Shown: piece after piece, positions 15,001 through 30,000 of the stretch
Position numbering within the stretch: the stretch's first letter is position 1
How the letters are laid out: each line of letters begins with the position of its first letter
DNA from: Vanilla planifolia
Taxonomy: Eukaryota > Streptophyta > Magnoliopsida > Asparagales > Orchidaceae
DNA length: 64,000 nucleotides
NCBI GenBank assembly: GCA_023846275.1
Contig: CM043875.1
Location: forward strand, 25,090,851 to 25,154,850
Reading direction: 5' to 3'
The notes under the pieces: generated by a model
The model's database searches: none
What the model was told of the DNA's origin: nothing
The model's input: only the letters and a program-made list of their open reading frames with translations
Position numbers and translations under genes: made by a program

Positions 15001-18000
15001 CATCTTATATTTTATTAATATGACTCACATAAGTATAGTATAATAATAAAGTTGGTGTAGTTTCGTACAAACATGATGTATTTATCATATATGTATGTAG
15101 TAAACATAACCTCCAGACCTATAAGTCAAAACTTAAATTTGAACATCTTCGTTCTGGTACGATATAGTTATTAATATGTCAAAACTTAAATTTAAACATA
15201 ACCTCCAGACCTATAAGTCAAAACTTAAATTTGAACATCTTATATTTTATTAATATGACTCACATAAGTATAGTATAATAATAAAGTTGGTGTAGTTTCG
15301 TACAAACATGATGTATTTATCATATATGTATGTAGTAAACATAACCTCTAGACCTATAAGTCAAAACTTAAATTTGAACATCTTATATTTTATTAATATG
15401 ACTCACATAAGTATAGTATAATAATACAGTTGGTGTAGTTTCGTACAAACATGATGTATTTATCATATATATATGTAGTAAACATAACCTCCAGACCTAT
15501 AAGTCAAAACTTAAATTTGAACATCTTCGTTCTGGTACGATATAGTTATCGTACTCATATGAGGTACTTCAAAACCTGAGAGCGTTTGAATAAAGTTCAA
15601 AAATGCGTCATCCACATACGATCTGCTTATTGGGCGTATACGATACTAAGTTAATTGAGAACACATATATGGGGGTATTATATTTTTATGATCTTGTGAT
15701 TGTCTGGTAGGAAGTTTTGAAAACCGAAACGCAATTTTAACATTATGTGTGATGCATGCATTGTACAATATGATGTTCATCGTTGTAATTATGCGGCATT
15801 TTAAGTAACTAAAATAAGTGGATCGTACAAGTGTTTTGTTGAGCAACCAGTTCTTTTCTTGTATCGCTTTGGTACGATCTCCTTATCGTACTTGCACAAA
15901 TAAAGATTGTGAATTCTAACAACTAGTTAATGTCATTGGAAGTTAGATTTTTAGTCATTGAGTTTTCCTAAAACCATTTAGAGAGCATACAAAAGCATGT
16001 TATACACATGGGAAAATATTTATGAATTTATTTATATATCTCTCAAAAGAAAAAAAAAAGCTCTACTTTGTTTGAACAAATTGCATTCATTAAAAAATTT
16101 TTTCTTAACTATTGTATTTTGGTTCTTGAACTTTGTTTGCTTGATTGCACTCACTTGGTAACATCTCTACAAATTCATTTAGTAAATGTGCCACTTGAAT
16201 TTACAAGTGAAAGATAGATGATATCTGTAGGTTTTTATTGTGCATGGTGTTGTAATATGCTTCAATAGCTCTTGTTGTGTAAATCTTTTGAATTTGGGTC
16301 TATGGTTTCTCTGAGCACAGCATAGATCATCTTGTGGATCTTCGTTGGTAAGGTTTATCTTTATCAATTATTGTAATAAAGTGCATTTTTGTTAGTACAA
16401 TCTTAGTTATTAGACTAGGGGGTGGATGTAGTCCTTGGTTTTGATTGAACTATCTAAAAATTATTATATTTTATTTTCTCTTTAATTATTTTATTTATCT
16501 CACAAAAGAATTTGCAAAATTAATCAAGAATTTTCTTAAAAAAATCATTCAATAGTCAACAAAAGTAATAATAAACTTATCCATATATTTAGTTTGATGT
16601 TCCAAGTTTTTAAAGAAGAGCATAATTCACCCCTCCTCTTGTAGCTTACACATCTTAACAGATTCCTTTATTTTTCTTGCTTTTAGTAATTCAAGCCTAA
16701 CCTTATGGATAAATGTATAACGAACTCATGGATAAATGCTAATAACATTGATTATGTTGTGCTTGCATTATGAACTAAGACTAATGTTCCTTATTGGATT
16801 CTTAGCATATTAACTTCTTTTAAGGTGAGCTTCTTAATGACCATCCTTAATAATGACACCTCTTATGGCTTATGGTCACTATTGAGCTATCACATAGAAG
16901 ACTCTAAATATGTTATAGATTTGGGGAATTTGCTTGGTCTAGTTGGGCTTATTTCAAGTCAGTGTGGGTTGTGTTGTTAATAATTTTACCCAAGCCCAGC
17001 CTTAGCCAAAATTCTTATATTAAGTTAGATTTTTGGGCTTTTAAAAGTTGATGCATTCCTTGGTTGAGTGATCACTATCATGTTAAATGCTAATGTGGAT
17101 GCTTTTATTAAAACGGATTACTGAAGAACTAACACACAATGTGTAACCAATAACTTAATAAAGAGGCTATGCAACTAAGCTATAAGAAATGGGCATAAAT
17201 TCTATAATGTCAGAGCAACCTTATACACTAACTTAGAAAATCAAAATGTAGAAAACATCTAATAATTAGTAAGCTAGAATATGTGCAAGTTTCAATGAAA
17301 TACACATGACAAAGAAGGGTACTGTAGCACTCAAGATTAAGTCTTGTGAGACCTATAACACGGGATTAAGTTTAGAATGTTTGGCATTAAATAGTTGTGT
17401 CTTGAGTGACTAGCCTTGAGCAGCTAACCTCAAGTGAGTTGGCTTTCCTATAGCCTTGAGACTGAAGTGGCTAGGAATGGTCGCCGGGTGATATTCTTAA
17501 GATGGAATCAATAGACAAGGAATAGCATTTAACAAGTTTTACGTTAAGGGATATGAGATTGAATTGTGTCACATTCACTAATAAGAGAATGATTCTAGGT
17601 TTTATATGAAAAACTATAATTTAAAGATATTAAGCTATTTGAGGATAAAATTCTCTTTAGTTGGTATGAGATAATTAAAGAAGGATAATACTTCTACATA
17701 ATAATCCTAGGTTGTGATATTATGGTATCAAAGCGGTATTTACTGTAGTATGACTCAAGATTAAGTCTCTTCTTGTAACATAGGATTAAGAGTTGATCTC
17801 AAGCGGCTAGGCCTTGAGCGATTAGCTTCGAGAGGTTTGGCTTCTGTGATCTAAGTTAGAGCATGTTGTTTTTAGTGTATTCCTAGGACCAAAGAGGGTG
17901 AGGAGCGGCTGGGTTTTGTCATCGAGATGAAATCACTAGATAAGACGTGACTGTTCGTAGGCTTCTAGATGAAGATATAAAGGGTTGATTTATTCCAAAT

Positions 18001-21000
18001 TAGCTTAGGAGGAGACAGTTATAGGCTTTATATGAGAGATCATGGTTTTATATAGGGTTGAATTGTTTCAAATTGATTAAAGAGGAATGATTCTAGGCTT
18101 TATATGAAAGATCGTGGTTTTATAATATTGAGACACCTTTTGTGAGCAAAATTAGCTTTTGTTAGTATGGGATAATTGAAAAGGAACAATATCTTAATAC
18201 AATCAGGCTAAATCATAACAAACACATTCATATTTTAATCAGAATCTCCAATGTAATGCAAAATTCAAGGTCTTCTGTGGTCTTCAAAGCTAGCATATGT
18301 TTGTTGGCACAAAAACTATCTAAATGTAGGTTAAACACTTTTAGCATGCATAAATCAATTTATCATGATTAATAAATTGATTTAAAAAAATATCTGTAGT
18401 GTGAATGAGCTAATTAGTACTATTAATCTTTCAAATATGAGGATATGCATGAAATAAGGAATTAAATAGCCAACATTTATGTACAATTTCATGTTTTTGC
18501 ATCATTTAGCTGAAAATAATCCATGTGTGATATTTTAGCTCACCTTCTTCAATTGGTCACATCGAATATGCATGATTATGAATAAATAAATTCTTCAATT
18601 GGTCACTATTGGTCTTCAAAAATGCATGAGATAATGTATTAATAAATGTTGATAATAGGAGGAAGTTCACCAGCCATTTTTCATGTTGATACTTAGTTGG
18701 ATAAAGACTTGATATTTCTCTTGCTGTTATTAATAGCAGAACTATTGTGATTACATGCTGAAGATGTTATATCTCCTCATCTTATGACTACTAATTTACA
18801 TTCCAATTGCAAAAATATTTATTGGTGATATCTGAAGATGCGTACATGTCTAGTGTCTGTTTCTCTTATACATCACAGTAGATGTCTTGACACTTGCATG
18901 GGATTAGGTTGAAAGCTCTGTATCTTACATTTTCCCATAGAACATAACATTTTGCTTTCGTTAATTGGAATCCCAGAATACTTCAAGTTTGCAGTTGTAT
19001 GCATATGTATTTTGTGGTGCCTATAATAGCACACCTGGTTTTGTTTGCATATATCTAAGTTGTTTTAAGAAAATAATTTACTAGCTGGGAAATAATCAGT
19101 AATGGTAGCTTTCAGTCAGCAATGTCGTGAATGTGTAATGTATGTATAGGATTTTAGATTATTTCTGCTAATTTCATTTATAATTTGAAGCTTTCTCAGC
19201 CTATTCTTTGTTAGGACATCATTGTAAACATCCTTGTTTCTGTAAAAGCCAGAAATATATTTTTCTCATCACCATCTCTCTATTCTTCATTAATGAGCTT
19301 TCTTTCCAAACTTTGATGGATTTTTTTTTTTTATGGTTATCAGAATGCATCATGCTGGTGAAATAGATGTACGTGCATGCTATACTGCAATATCCGTAAG
19401 TTTTTTGCCATATCTCAGCTGATTTGTTATTGTTATACTACACTATACTGGTGGAAAATCTTGGCCAATGCCTAGTAGTCTGGAATAGGCAAAGAATGGT
19501 TATGTATAATTTAATTAGTAGCTTAAATCTCATTGAAAGAAGGGAATGAGGATATTGATGATGTGATGATTATAAGCCGAAAATTCTTTTCTTCACAAAA
19601 AATTGTCCTACTAAACAGATATCAGTGTTAATGTATCATTTTTATGTGGAATAAACTGGAGTAAGGAACTCTTATTTATGTGGAATGAGGATTTTTTCAT
19701 GTCGTAATCATTTTTATGTGGAATGAGGATTTTGAGGCAAAATATCCATGGATTTTTCCTCGAAGATATTATTTTGGAATTTATAATGTGTATAAATCGG
19801 AAAAAAAAGGCTGCAGAAACTTGTCATCATGATTAAAATCTTCATGGGTTGGCTGTTAGATAGGCTATAGGTTTATTTTGTAGCTTTAGTAATTTATTAT
19901 GGCATTTTATTGGTGCAAAACCCTTGTGAATATTTTTTTATATTTGTTATAATCCATTTGGTTGAAAATAGCTCATTGATATATCTTTTTTACAGAGTTT
20001 CTTTAGACTGTAAGCTCTTGAAAGCGTTGAAATTTCATTATCATTTAATTTATTGTCAGAACAAAGTGAATTGTAGATAAGGATGAGCCTATTTCTTCGA
20101 TATTGATTTGAATACTTCTATGTTCCATAACATATCATCAACAGGCCATGGTATGAATTGTTTAAACTGTTTATTAGTTTTGAAATCCAATTAGGTTGTT
20201 AATTAATTGAATTTTTTTTGAAGCATCAAAAACAGCACTTGCAGTTTGCATGATCTAGGCTTTACATAGTAGGCTTTCAATCCAATGAGGCATCATTGGA
20301 TTTGACTTGATTCATGATCTATACTCGCTGACATTTACTGTTGACAATTCTTTTTTCATGTCGTAAGCATTTTGCCATGTGAAACTTGGTTACTAAGTAC
20401 CATATGGCTGATCATGATGGTTAATTGCTTGTTAGATTATTTTATCATCTGACAGGTGTTTCATTTTATGTAGGAAAATGTTATTCTAATATATATTTTT
20501 AATTTATGAACTGTTTTTCTTTATTTCTTTTTTCTATCTTTAAATCATTTTGCTTTATTGAATACACTTTTAGCCTTGGAAAGCTTTTAACCCTGGAACT
20601 GTTGTACAAGATGCCATTGATAAACTAGGAAGCCATGGCTCATGAGTATCTTGGCAACTTAATTAACATTGCATAATCACACGTGAGAAGATGTTACCTT
20701 ACATCTAGGAGAAAGGTTAGAGGTCTGCAAAGTGTAGCTTATAATGTTTTGCATCCTGAATTTTTTTTTTAGCTTGTATTCTTTGAGGCCCAAATTTATT
20801 GTTTATGTTGTATGGGTTATTATAGACTGTACAAATAGTGCTTCTTAAATGGAGTTTTTTTTGGTACCAGAAAAATTGTCTACTATTTCCTTGCCATATG
20901 TGAGGATGCTTTCAGGATGAGAGAGCTTCTGTGGAAAAATCATAAATGAAGTAGTTTTGTCCAATGTGATTGACTTATATAACCCTGTTTAGTTGATGCG

Positions 21001-24000
21001 ATTGGTTTTCAATGGTGAGGACCTAAGTGTGGTTCCTATCTGTTTTAAGGAAATTAGTTGACAAAGTTGGATTGATGTATGTTTCCTCTTTGCATGAAGT
21101 TCTATGAGCCTGCAGCTAATTCATTTTACCTGCGCATGTGAAGATATGTCCATGTTTGTTTGAAGTGCCATTCTCTCGTGATATTACTTGTATATGCCTA
21201 TATATCATTGTTTCACTTTCATGAAAAACTGTTGACATCAATTCTTTTTTTTTTTCTTTTTGATCAGGTTGCAAGTATTTTAAATATCATGGACTCTGAA
21301 CTTGTAGTCGGGCTTGGAGATTACATAATAAGGTTTCTGCTTAAATTTGTTCTTTACTGTATAATTTCAGTGACTAATATAAACCAGATGAAAACAAATA
21401 CCCTTGAGTTTATGAAAATCATAATCATCTACTAAGTTGCTAGTAGAAGTTCCCATTAATCTATTTTCCACATTTTAGCTTAGATCGGAGATCTCATTAG
21501 CTATTTACTTCTATTGGGCACAAATAGAAATTATTGTGGTTGTTTTCCTTAGATTTGCCGGCTCAGTTAAGCTGACCCTTTTATTTCATTGACATTCATA
21601 GAAGTTTCAAAAACATGCTTGTGGGGACTTCTTTTCTTGAAATTGTAGTTATATGGACATGTTATATTAATCTGCTTTCATTGGACTAATCATAGCAAGT
21701 GCATGCCAGTTATACATTATCTTGGCTAGCTAAGATGCAATATTTTTTCACACGAAGTATTGTTTCATACTTAAGGTTGTTAATGTTCTCAATACTGACT
21801 TGTACAAGAGAGCAGAATGGTGCCCCCGAATTTTACATGCCATCAAGTTGATTAAAATCATTATAAACTGTTCCAATTGTTTACTGACAATCAAGCTATA
21901 TACTTGATCATACTGGGTGGCTTGTAAGCTAGGGGACTGAAGTTTCGTTCAATTCAAACCTTTGATAACATACAACTTGTCATTGGGAAAATTAGGGCAA
22001 TTTGAAAGTACCGAGTTCTCAAGCAGTGCCTTGATATGGGAGATTCTACAATCATTCAACTAAGTTAAACTCACTTACATCCTGCAGGAGAAGAATCATC
22101 AGGATGATTTTCTAGCTAAATGTGGTACTGAGGAGATGGATATGGAGGAGCTGGTCATTATGATCACATCCCTCTTTGTTGATGGTTGTTGACATAGAAT
22201 TATCATATTTGGATGATTTAATGCTCCATCTATGGGATGGAACCTTATTCTTATATTCCTAAAAGTTTCAACATTTGAGAAGGCATGTAGTTTGATACTG
22301 ATGATAAATGAGTAAGATTTTTATAGGTCCTTTTGGTAGTCCCCTATTCAAGTATTTTGGGCTGGTCTACTTCACTTGATTAATGAGGGAGATTATTGGA
22401 GCCATTCTTGAGTGATACAACATTACTAGCTTAGAATTGGAGTCAAAGATTTTGTGAAATTGCATCCAATTTTGCTATACTTGGCTCTTGTTAGACAACC
22501 CACCTTGATTTTTAATGCTAATAAATAGTTCTAGGTAGTTTACCTTTTGGAGAATGGACTTCCTCAACCATCCTCGAAGGATGCCCAAAGATAATGCTTC
22601 TTTCTAGTCCTCGTTGACTACAAGTGGATTGAGACCAAGTTGATTATGTTAATGAAATGCCTCCACATTTGAAAGTTTCTTAGGTTAGACATTATTTGTA
22701 GGTAAAAGATGACCCTTCCAATCTTTATTTGACCATGCGAAATCCTTTAGCATTAGGGACGTTCAAAAGTTTGTTGGCATAATGGAATTGCTTTTGAATT
22801 TACCTTTGTGGCTCACCCTTATTCCAATGGGAGGTACTTCTTTGTTTGTGGAGCATCAACAACCTTATTTCTATATTTAAACTCTTTAACACCTTCTAGG
22901 AAATATCACTAATTTAGTTGAAGTTTTTGGATGCATAAGACCCTGACTAATGCCAAATTTGTGGGCTCTTGAGATCGAATTGTTGTGCGTGCTTGGAACT
23001 TCCCCCTAATAATAGTTCTCATTATGTGAGCTAATTTTTTTGGCCTGGCCCTAACTTGATATATCCTCTAGTTTGGATATTTTGACCTTCCATTGATTAT
23101 TTTGAGTATGAAAGTGAACACTATGTTTAATGAAAGCCACAACTTCGGTTTGACCATGGAGAACTGCAGTTCAGTTCAAAAGCTTGTTATTGTGGATTCT
23201 TAGTCAACAATTTCAGTCAAGAAATATGTTTAACTTATTTTTTTTCTCAAAGTAACAAGTCTCTAGGACCTTGTTGTAATGCTCATGGCCATGGCTTGAC
23301 GTTTGGTCTTTCCCTTGACTAGACAAATCCTCTAGCTTGGTCCATTGTCAAATGTCCTGAGTCAGGGGGCGCGTTGGTCCAACCAACTTATCGTTGAATA
23401 CCTCAAGTCTCAATGCGACCTCATCATATTTTGCATTCAAATTCAATGGCCTTGAACCAACAAGTAGGTTCCTAGTTCTAGTATGGATGATTGTGCAAGA
23501 GTGCCCTTCAGTCTCTTGGCCAACCATAGCTATCAAGTGGCTAGGTATGTCGCCCTTTCTCAACAATTGGTATTAGTTCCATCCCTTGCTATGTTTAAGC
23601 ATATTTGGAATTTAAAGATATTAAAAATTTTCTTAAGTTTTTTGTATGTCCCGAAGAGCAAGGACAATAGTGCCTCTCATTGATACTCACCAATTAGGAG
23701 ACTTAGATAATCGCTTTCTAAGCTTTTCTCGAAAAATTATCTTTCTCTTCGGAAAAGATTGAGACCATTGGTGAGTTTTGTTTTATATAGGTGACTTTCC
23801 AAGGATGTGTGTCTCATGGAGTTCTTGAAACTAGATGAGTTCCTTTTTAAATGATGTGTTCGAAGTCCATGTCATATCACTTTGAGATGGATTGTAGACG
23901 TGATTGTAAAGTAAAATAACAAAAAGTTCATGTGGCAGGGGCATACCCCAGGCCCACTAGAAATTAGAGTACATTGCAGTTCTAGTCACCTGATTGGCAG

Positions 24001-27000
24001 CTTCATTAGTTTTGTGATGAGTGTGAGTAAATCTATAATCAGCAAGAAGTCTGATGTCTCCAAAGACTTGAAAAGGGAGGTTTCCATCATCGTTGAGCCA
24101 ATTAGTATTTCTCGAGAGAATGTTAATTGCCTAAATAGAATTACTTTTGAACCATATGCTATATTGAAGAGGGAATCTTGCTGCCACCAAATGGATAGCT
24201 TCCAGAAGTGCATGAACCTCTATGGCTAGTGGGGAAGTAGAAACTTCCCTCTAGCCAGTAATCAACAATGATCAGCAAGCATCGTCCCTTATGACTACTC
24301 CAATATCAGCATGGATATCCTTAGAAATTGCAGCATCATTGTTCATTTTTATCTACCGAGAAGGGGAGGTGACCACCGTGAAGAGGAGGTTACATGGGGC
24401 TTTGAGGAACCCAGGTGGCAGCCGTAGTTTAGAAGTGAAGGTGAAGATTGCTATGTAGAAGAATGAACAATGAGCTGAGATAATGCAGCGGTATTCAGGG
24501 TTGTCCTGGAATGAATTTTGTTGTTGTGATTCCTCCACAAACGATATAGCGTGATAGCTGAACAGGAGATATTGTCGACCAATTGCTCTTTCCCATATCC
24601 TGTATCCAGCTTAATAAGGTGTCAGGTGAGTTCAAACTACTTTGCTTCACATGTTACTGCAGGACATTGAACCAGCTTGGTCTTTCTGCATTACATAACC
24701 ATAGGGCATGCTCAAGTGTTTCCCAGAGGGGTGTTGCCATGTGCAACTCCGGTCTGCCCCAAGCACATGTGAACATAACCACACCCTTGATGGCACCACA
24801 CAGCAGTAGATTTGCCATATAAATACTTTAATATGCACCTGCCTTCTCACCTTCCAGGCCCAAGTTCCAGGTGAATTCATCTTACCTTCAACATGCAGAA
24901 GTTTCCAATATAGAAGAGAGCTGTTGTGTTTAGTGTTCTCTGTTTGGGCCCATACAAGAATGTCCCTATTCCTTCCGGTGAATGGAAGTTGTGTTGAAAC
25001 TCTACAAATTTCCCTACTTCTTCATATCCCAGCATCATTCAAGAATGAGGAAACATGCAGGGAGCTCCTTATTATCTATATGTTTATAAAGGCAGGACTT
25101 CTGAGCAGGAATTGTGGCCTGATCCAATATCCTTCAAGTTTGATATTTTGGTGGTCCCCTACTCTACAAATTGTGTTGGAACTCACCAAGTCCCCTGTAG
25201 CACAAAACAATTTCCAAATTGAGGAACCCCTTCCTTTTGAGTTCAAATGTGATGCAACAGTCTGCATACTTCACATGGAAGCACTTAATCCAGAATGCAT
25301 CATCTCATGTAACAAGTCGTTGAACATGCCGCTGGACCAGGAGAGCGACCTGCCAGGGTTTGAGGTGATGAATTTGAAGACCTCTGCACTTCTTCGGCAT
25401 AGCAATGGAGTTCCATTCCACATGGTGAATAGAATTTCTATTGCTGGAGCCATTCAAAATAACTATCTAATAGCTCATTCCATATCCGTGATGCATGCCA
25501 TAGGCATGAGAGTATGACTAAGACAATATGGAGGGATAGCCATAATAACAGCATCGGCAAGGACCGTCCTACCTACAAGAGAGAGAGACCGAGTAGGCCA
25601 AGATGAAGGTCAGTCCAAAACATGCTGATTGAAATGTGCAAAATCTGATTTCTTTGGTCTTGTATTAGTTATGGGAACCCCCAAGTACATCATGGATGTA
25701 GATCGCCTCATTCTTAATTTGTTAGGAATCATTTTCCTTCTATGCTTGATCATCCCTTTGCTAAACATAATACTTGTTGAAATTGACTTTCTGTCCGAAA
25801 GCTTCACTATAAATCTAAAGAATGTTCTTAAAGTTGGAGACCGTAGAAGAGCTAGTCGGCCCTACAACAAAATATTATCTTCATAAAGTAAAAGAGTGAT
25901 ATTTAGGGCAACCAGACATAGCCTAGTACCATTGACAATCTGATTAGCCTCTTGACAGTGAGTAAGAAATGAAAGATACTTTGATATATTATTAAATAGA
26001 TATAGGGATAATAGACATCCCTACCTTAGCCTACAAGATGCTGTTATCTAAGGCTACCTTCTCCCATTACACAATATGTCATATCTACATGGAGCGATAC
26101 ATGCATGGACCTAGGCACACCAAAGATTCGATAATCCCATGTTCTTAAGCATAAAGAGAAGAAAGTTCCACATCACTCAATTGAAGACAATTGAAGATGA
26201 TGAACAAGTTCCTAAGACATTATAGTATTATATGAAATGAATTGAGCAAGCATTTGGCTCAATAAAAAAAAATTAAAAAATAAACTATTTATATTCAAAG
26301 AAACTCTTTGATAATCCTATCAACCCCAGGGGTCTTGTTATAATCAAGGGAGAAGATTGTCTTCTTGATTTCATCCTTCAAGAGAGGAGGCATCAATCTC
26401 ACCATTTGCTTAGTTGTGAGGATCACCTTGGGAGTATGCATAGCTAGCCAATCCTAGTTAGTGGTAACAAGGCACCACTTCTTTATAAAGAACTACATGA
26501 TGATTTAACAATTTCCTCAGTAATATTGTGAGAGCACTCATTGTTGTCAGACAAGCAATGAATGAAATTATACTTATATCTTCTGGTAGCCACTGCATGG
26601 AAGAAGTGGGTATTATGATCGCCCAAAGAAGCCCATTTGATTTTGGCCCTTTGCCACGACTAACCCTTCTCCCTTGAACTAGCATTATGAGAATTCGCAG
26701 TCAATTCAAGTATCTTGCAATGCTCTTCATTGTTCAAACATGTGAGGCATTCCTTCTTCTACAACATTGCATTCTCTCACTCCAATTTCTTAGGAAGGCT
26801 CATGATGTTGCCAAATTTCATTTTGCTTTATTTGTCCAAGGTGCCCAATGTTTTGGTGAATTTTGTGCAAACCACCATAGTAGGTTCCCCTCTTGCGTTC
26901 CTCCTCCAAATAGCTTGGACAACCTCTATGGATTTTGGGTAGTTCAATCACCAATTTTCAAATTTTAGTCTCATGGTTGTCAACCCGCTCTCTAAATGTT

Positions 27001-30000
27001 GCAACTATTTGAGTAGGGGGGCAATGGTCTAAATTTAAACTAGTAAAGTGATGAATGGAGGTCCTTAAGAAAGCATATAGGTCATACTGATTTAAGAAAA
27101 CTCTATTAAGACATTAAAAAGTTTGAGCATAAACACCCTTATTATTACCCTAAGTGAAGTAGTTCCTGTTATTTCCCAAATCACACAGGTCCAACTTGCT
27201 AATAAGTTGTTGAAATTACTGCTAGGCGGCTGTATAAAAGAATCTTGTTCTACCTCTTTTCTCCTCTTAGGACATCGTAATTATTGAAATACCCGAAGAC
27301 AAGTAGTGGGACATTCTTGGATGAAGCTAGTGATAAGTGATGTCAAGTTCCATAATCTTTCAAAGTGTTCTGCACTAAAAATCCATTAGAGGGACAACCA
27401 TCTTGTCCCAAACCCTTTTATATTCTTGCATGGCGGCATCTCCTTTGCCTTTTGCCAAATTGAAAGCAAAAGTGTGGTTACTTCTTTAGGTTGTTGAACA
27501 AGTGTCTCAATTCGTGAGATTCCAATAGTAAGGGATTGTTGATTAGGTTTGCACACATCTATGACAAACCTTCAAATTTGAAGTGCTAGAAGGTGAGTCT
27601 GAGAGGCCATCCATCCACATCTCAGAATTGAGTGGGGCCTAGAGATTCATCCTCATGCAAACCCTCGCACAAGACAAACATTCCATACTAGCATCTAACC
27701 GCTTATTTGGATGGGATGAAGCAATCCTAACTATATTTTTTGTATCCCATTATAAGAATTGAAGTTTAGGTAAGTGTACCAACATAGGGGTACACATGAT
27801 TACAAACAAAATGGAAATAAATTGAGATATCTATAGATACTTTGTCAAATCAAATCTCTGTCCACTGCATTCTCATAGTGAAGTAGAATGCAACTTCTAC
27901 ACATATCCAAAACCTTGGAAATGTCTTGATTGTCTTGTGAGTTCATGGACCACCCATAAGAAGGAAAATTGTCTACGATATAATCTTCCAACCAAGTCAA
28001 ATTTATGTAATTCTGCCCTCCAATCATAGGCTTCATTGGAAAGCTTTATCATACCACCTTGGATGAATGATCTATCCTTAAGAGCCATGTTTGAGGTGTC
28101 AAGGTTAGTGGTCCTTGCTAAAGCACCCTTTCCATCTAGTTGGAAGCAAGGTCTAATATATTCGCAAATATGCTCTACATCCTAATCTTACTATCGCTTA
28201 AGTCTTCCTTGAAACCCTTAGGCATGATATCACTTGCAAGTAGATTTTGTCTCTCCCTTAGTGAAAGGGAATTGGCTATGGCATTTAATTGTATACTTTG
28301 ACTATTTTCTTCTAAGGCCAGTTGATTAGCACCATTGGAACTAAATCCATGGGGGTATTGCCAATCATTGCTTAATAAATAGGAAAAATATTGCCTATTT
28401 TTGTTTGCAACATCGTCATCAGAACCTAAATCAAGATTCACCATTTTTGATTCAATATTCACTTAACTATTAGCAGTAGCCTTTACCATATGCATTACAA
28501 CACCATCCTGCATCCTAGATGCTTTTAAATGCGACGCAATCTCCATTGTTGCGCCTACCAAACCACCTGCACCGTTCCCAAAGAAACCCACTTTTGCAAC
28601 ATTGCTTGCGACACCATTGTCCTCATTTGGGAAGAACCAATTGCAAGCTCCTTCTAAGATAAATTTCCTATGTTGACTAGCCCATTTTGACCATAAGTGT
28701 GAGTTTTCTTAGCTTTTGATCTAGACATTAAAATTATTTGCTTGAAGCTTTTCCATTTGACCACCATCAAGTATAGATGCCCTTCCTTTGATAAGATCCA
28801 CCATCAACTTATGGGATGCCTAAATTTCAACAAACTAAGAGCTCTCAATGCCACGGCCACGCAGCAAGTCCATCCTTACCATTATCAAACCTGCTCTATG
28901 TTGTTGAAGTATGGGAAGGAGAACGTTGGAAATTGCCTACATACGAACCAAAAGTTTGGGTTTTGAAGGGGTATGGTTACAAAGCTGAAACTTAAAAGAA
29001 TTAATAGAGGTTGGGTAAATTTGGTTGGATAAATTTCTCTAGCATGACGAAAGCCTCGTGGCTTGATTTCGAGCAAATCCTCTTGTGATAGCTTCTTTTG
29101 CATAACTTATAGGGAACTCACATACTCCCAATGAACCTTCACCATCTTGAGAAGAAAAGAGACAATCATGAAATTAAAAGAAGGTTTCCCGTATTGTTGT
29201 TGAATTGATTACTCTCGATTATGTTGAAGCTAAGAAATAGTTTCCCTTATTATTGGTCTGATCTGGTCTGATCACATGATAATTAGAACATGCTAAGTAA
29301 ATATACAGCAAAACAAAAAAACTCATAGGTTCATATCAACAAAGGGGCTTGTTGATTGTAAAAACTTCAACAAATTCATGAAAGATGAATGCATATAGGA
29401 TTATTTATTTATTAAAAAGAATTGTACAAGGACTTGACACTACACATTACGGGGGAAAAGAAAGATTACTAAGTTTATGGAGTAGAGCTAGAGGGTCATA
29501 AAGCTGTCTTACAACCTGCCTGCCCTTTGCTCAACTGTATTTTTTCAGTAGCTGAAGGAAACTTCATATGGCTAAAACCCAGCTTACTTTGGAGGATTGC
29601 AACAATTGTAGCCATAATGTCGTCTTAACGTGCAGTTTCAAAGTTCCTTTACTGCCTAGTAGTCGGACCAAGTCGCCTGGATTACTTCTTCAAGAAGGTT
29701 TCTAAGGGGGGCTAAATGACAAGTGATCAACAAAGAAAATTATTTGGAGTTAATATTTATTCAAACAATTTAATAAGTTGTAGAAACATGAGTGCTTTGC
29801 AACTGTTTTGAGCGGTTACAAGGTGTTCTAGAAGTGAATTACAACAATTAAGTGTTTTCATTAGAAACATCAAATTAGCTTGTTAGATTGTATGTTAAGC
29901 ACAAATTTGCAATTTTTACAAATAAACATTTCAATTTGACCTTACGAAAAATGGTTGAACAACATGAGTTCTTTGCTCAATGATGCCAGCACAACTTGGT

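Larger units (their letters stand above)
13512..19343 (+). other. FTB intron, 5.8 kb
   Basis: Intron between the exons ending KDSSGAF and beginning MHHAGEIDV. Its content is mainly repetitive: the 143-bp array (15001-15549) and a pair of ~400-bp direct repeats (17315-18200) with a primer-site-like motif between them. The remainder is AT-rich with no supported gene. Confidence 0.85.

Noticed and set aside
20570-20720. Possible extra FTB exon near a CCTTGGAAAGC stretch
   Set aside because: The flanking exons (19344-19395 and 21268-21332) already join in phase as [11 protein letters not shown], exactly as in the family, leaving no missing residues.
24924-25517. 197-codon open frame on the plus strand
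   Set aside because: It lies antisense to the LINE reverse-transcriptase / zinc-finger linker, whose motifs ([21 protein letters not shown]) are on the minus strand. It has no recognisable domain.
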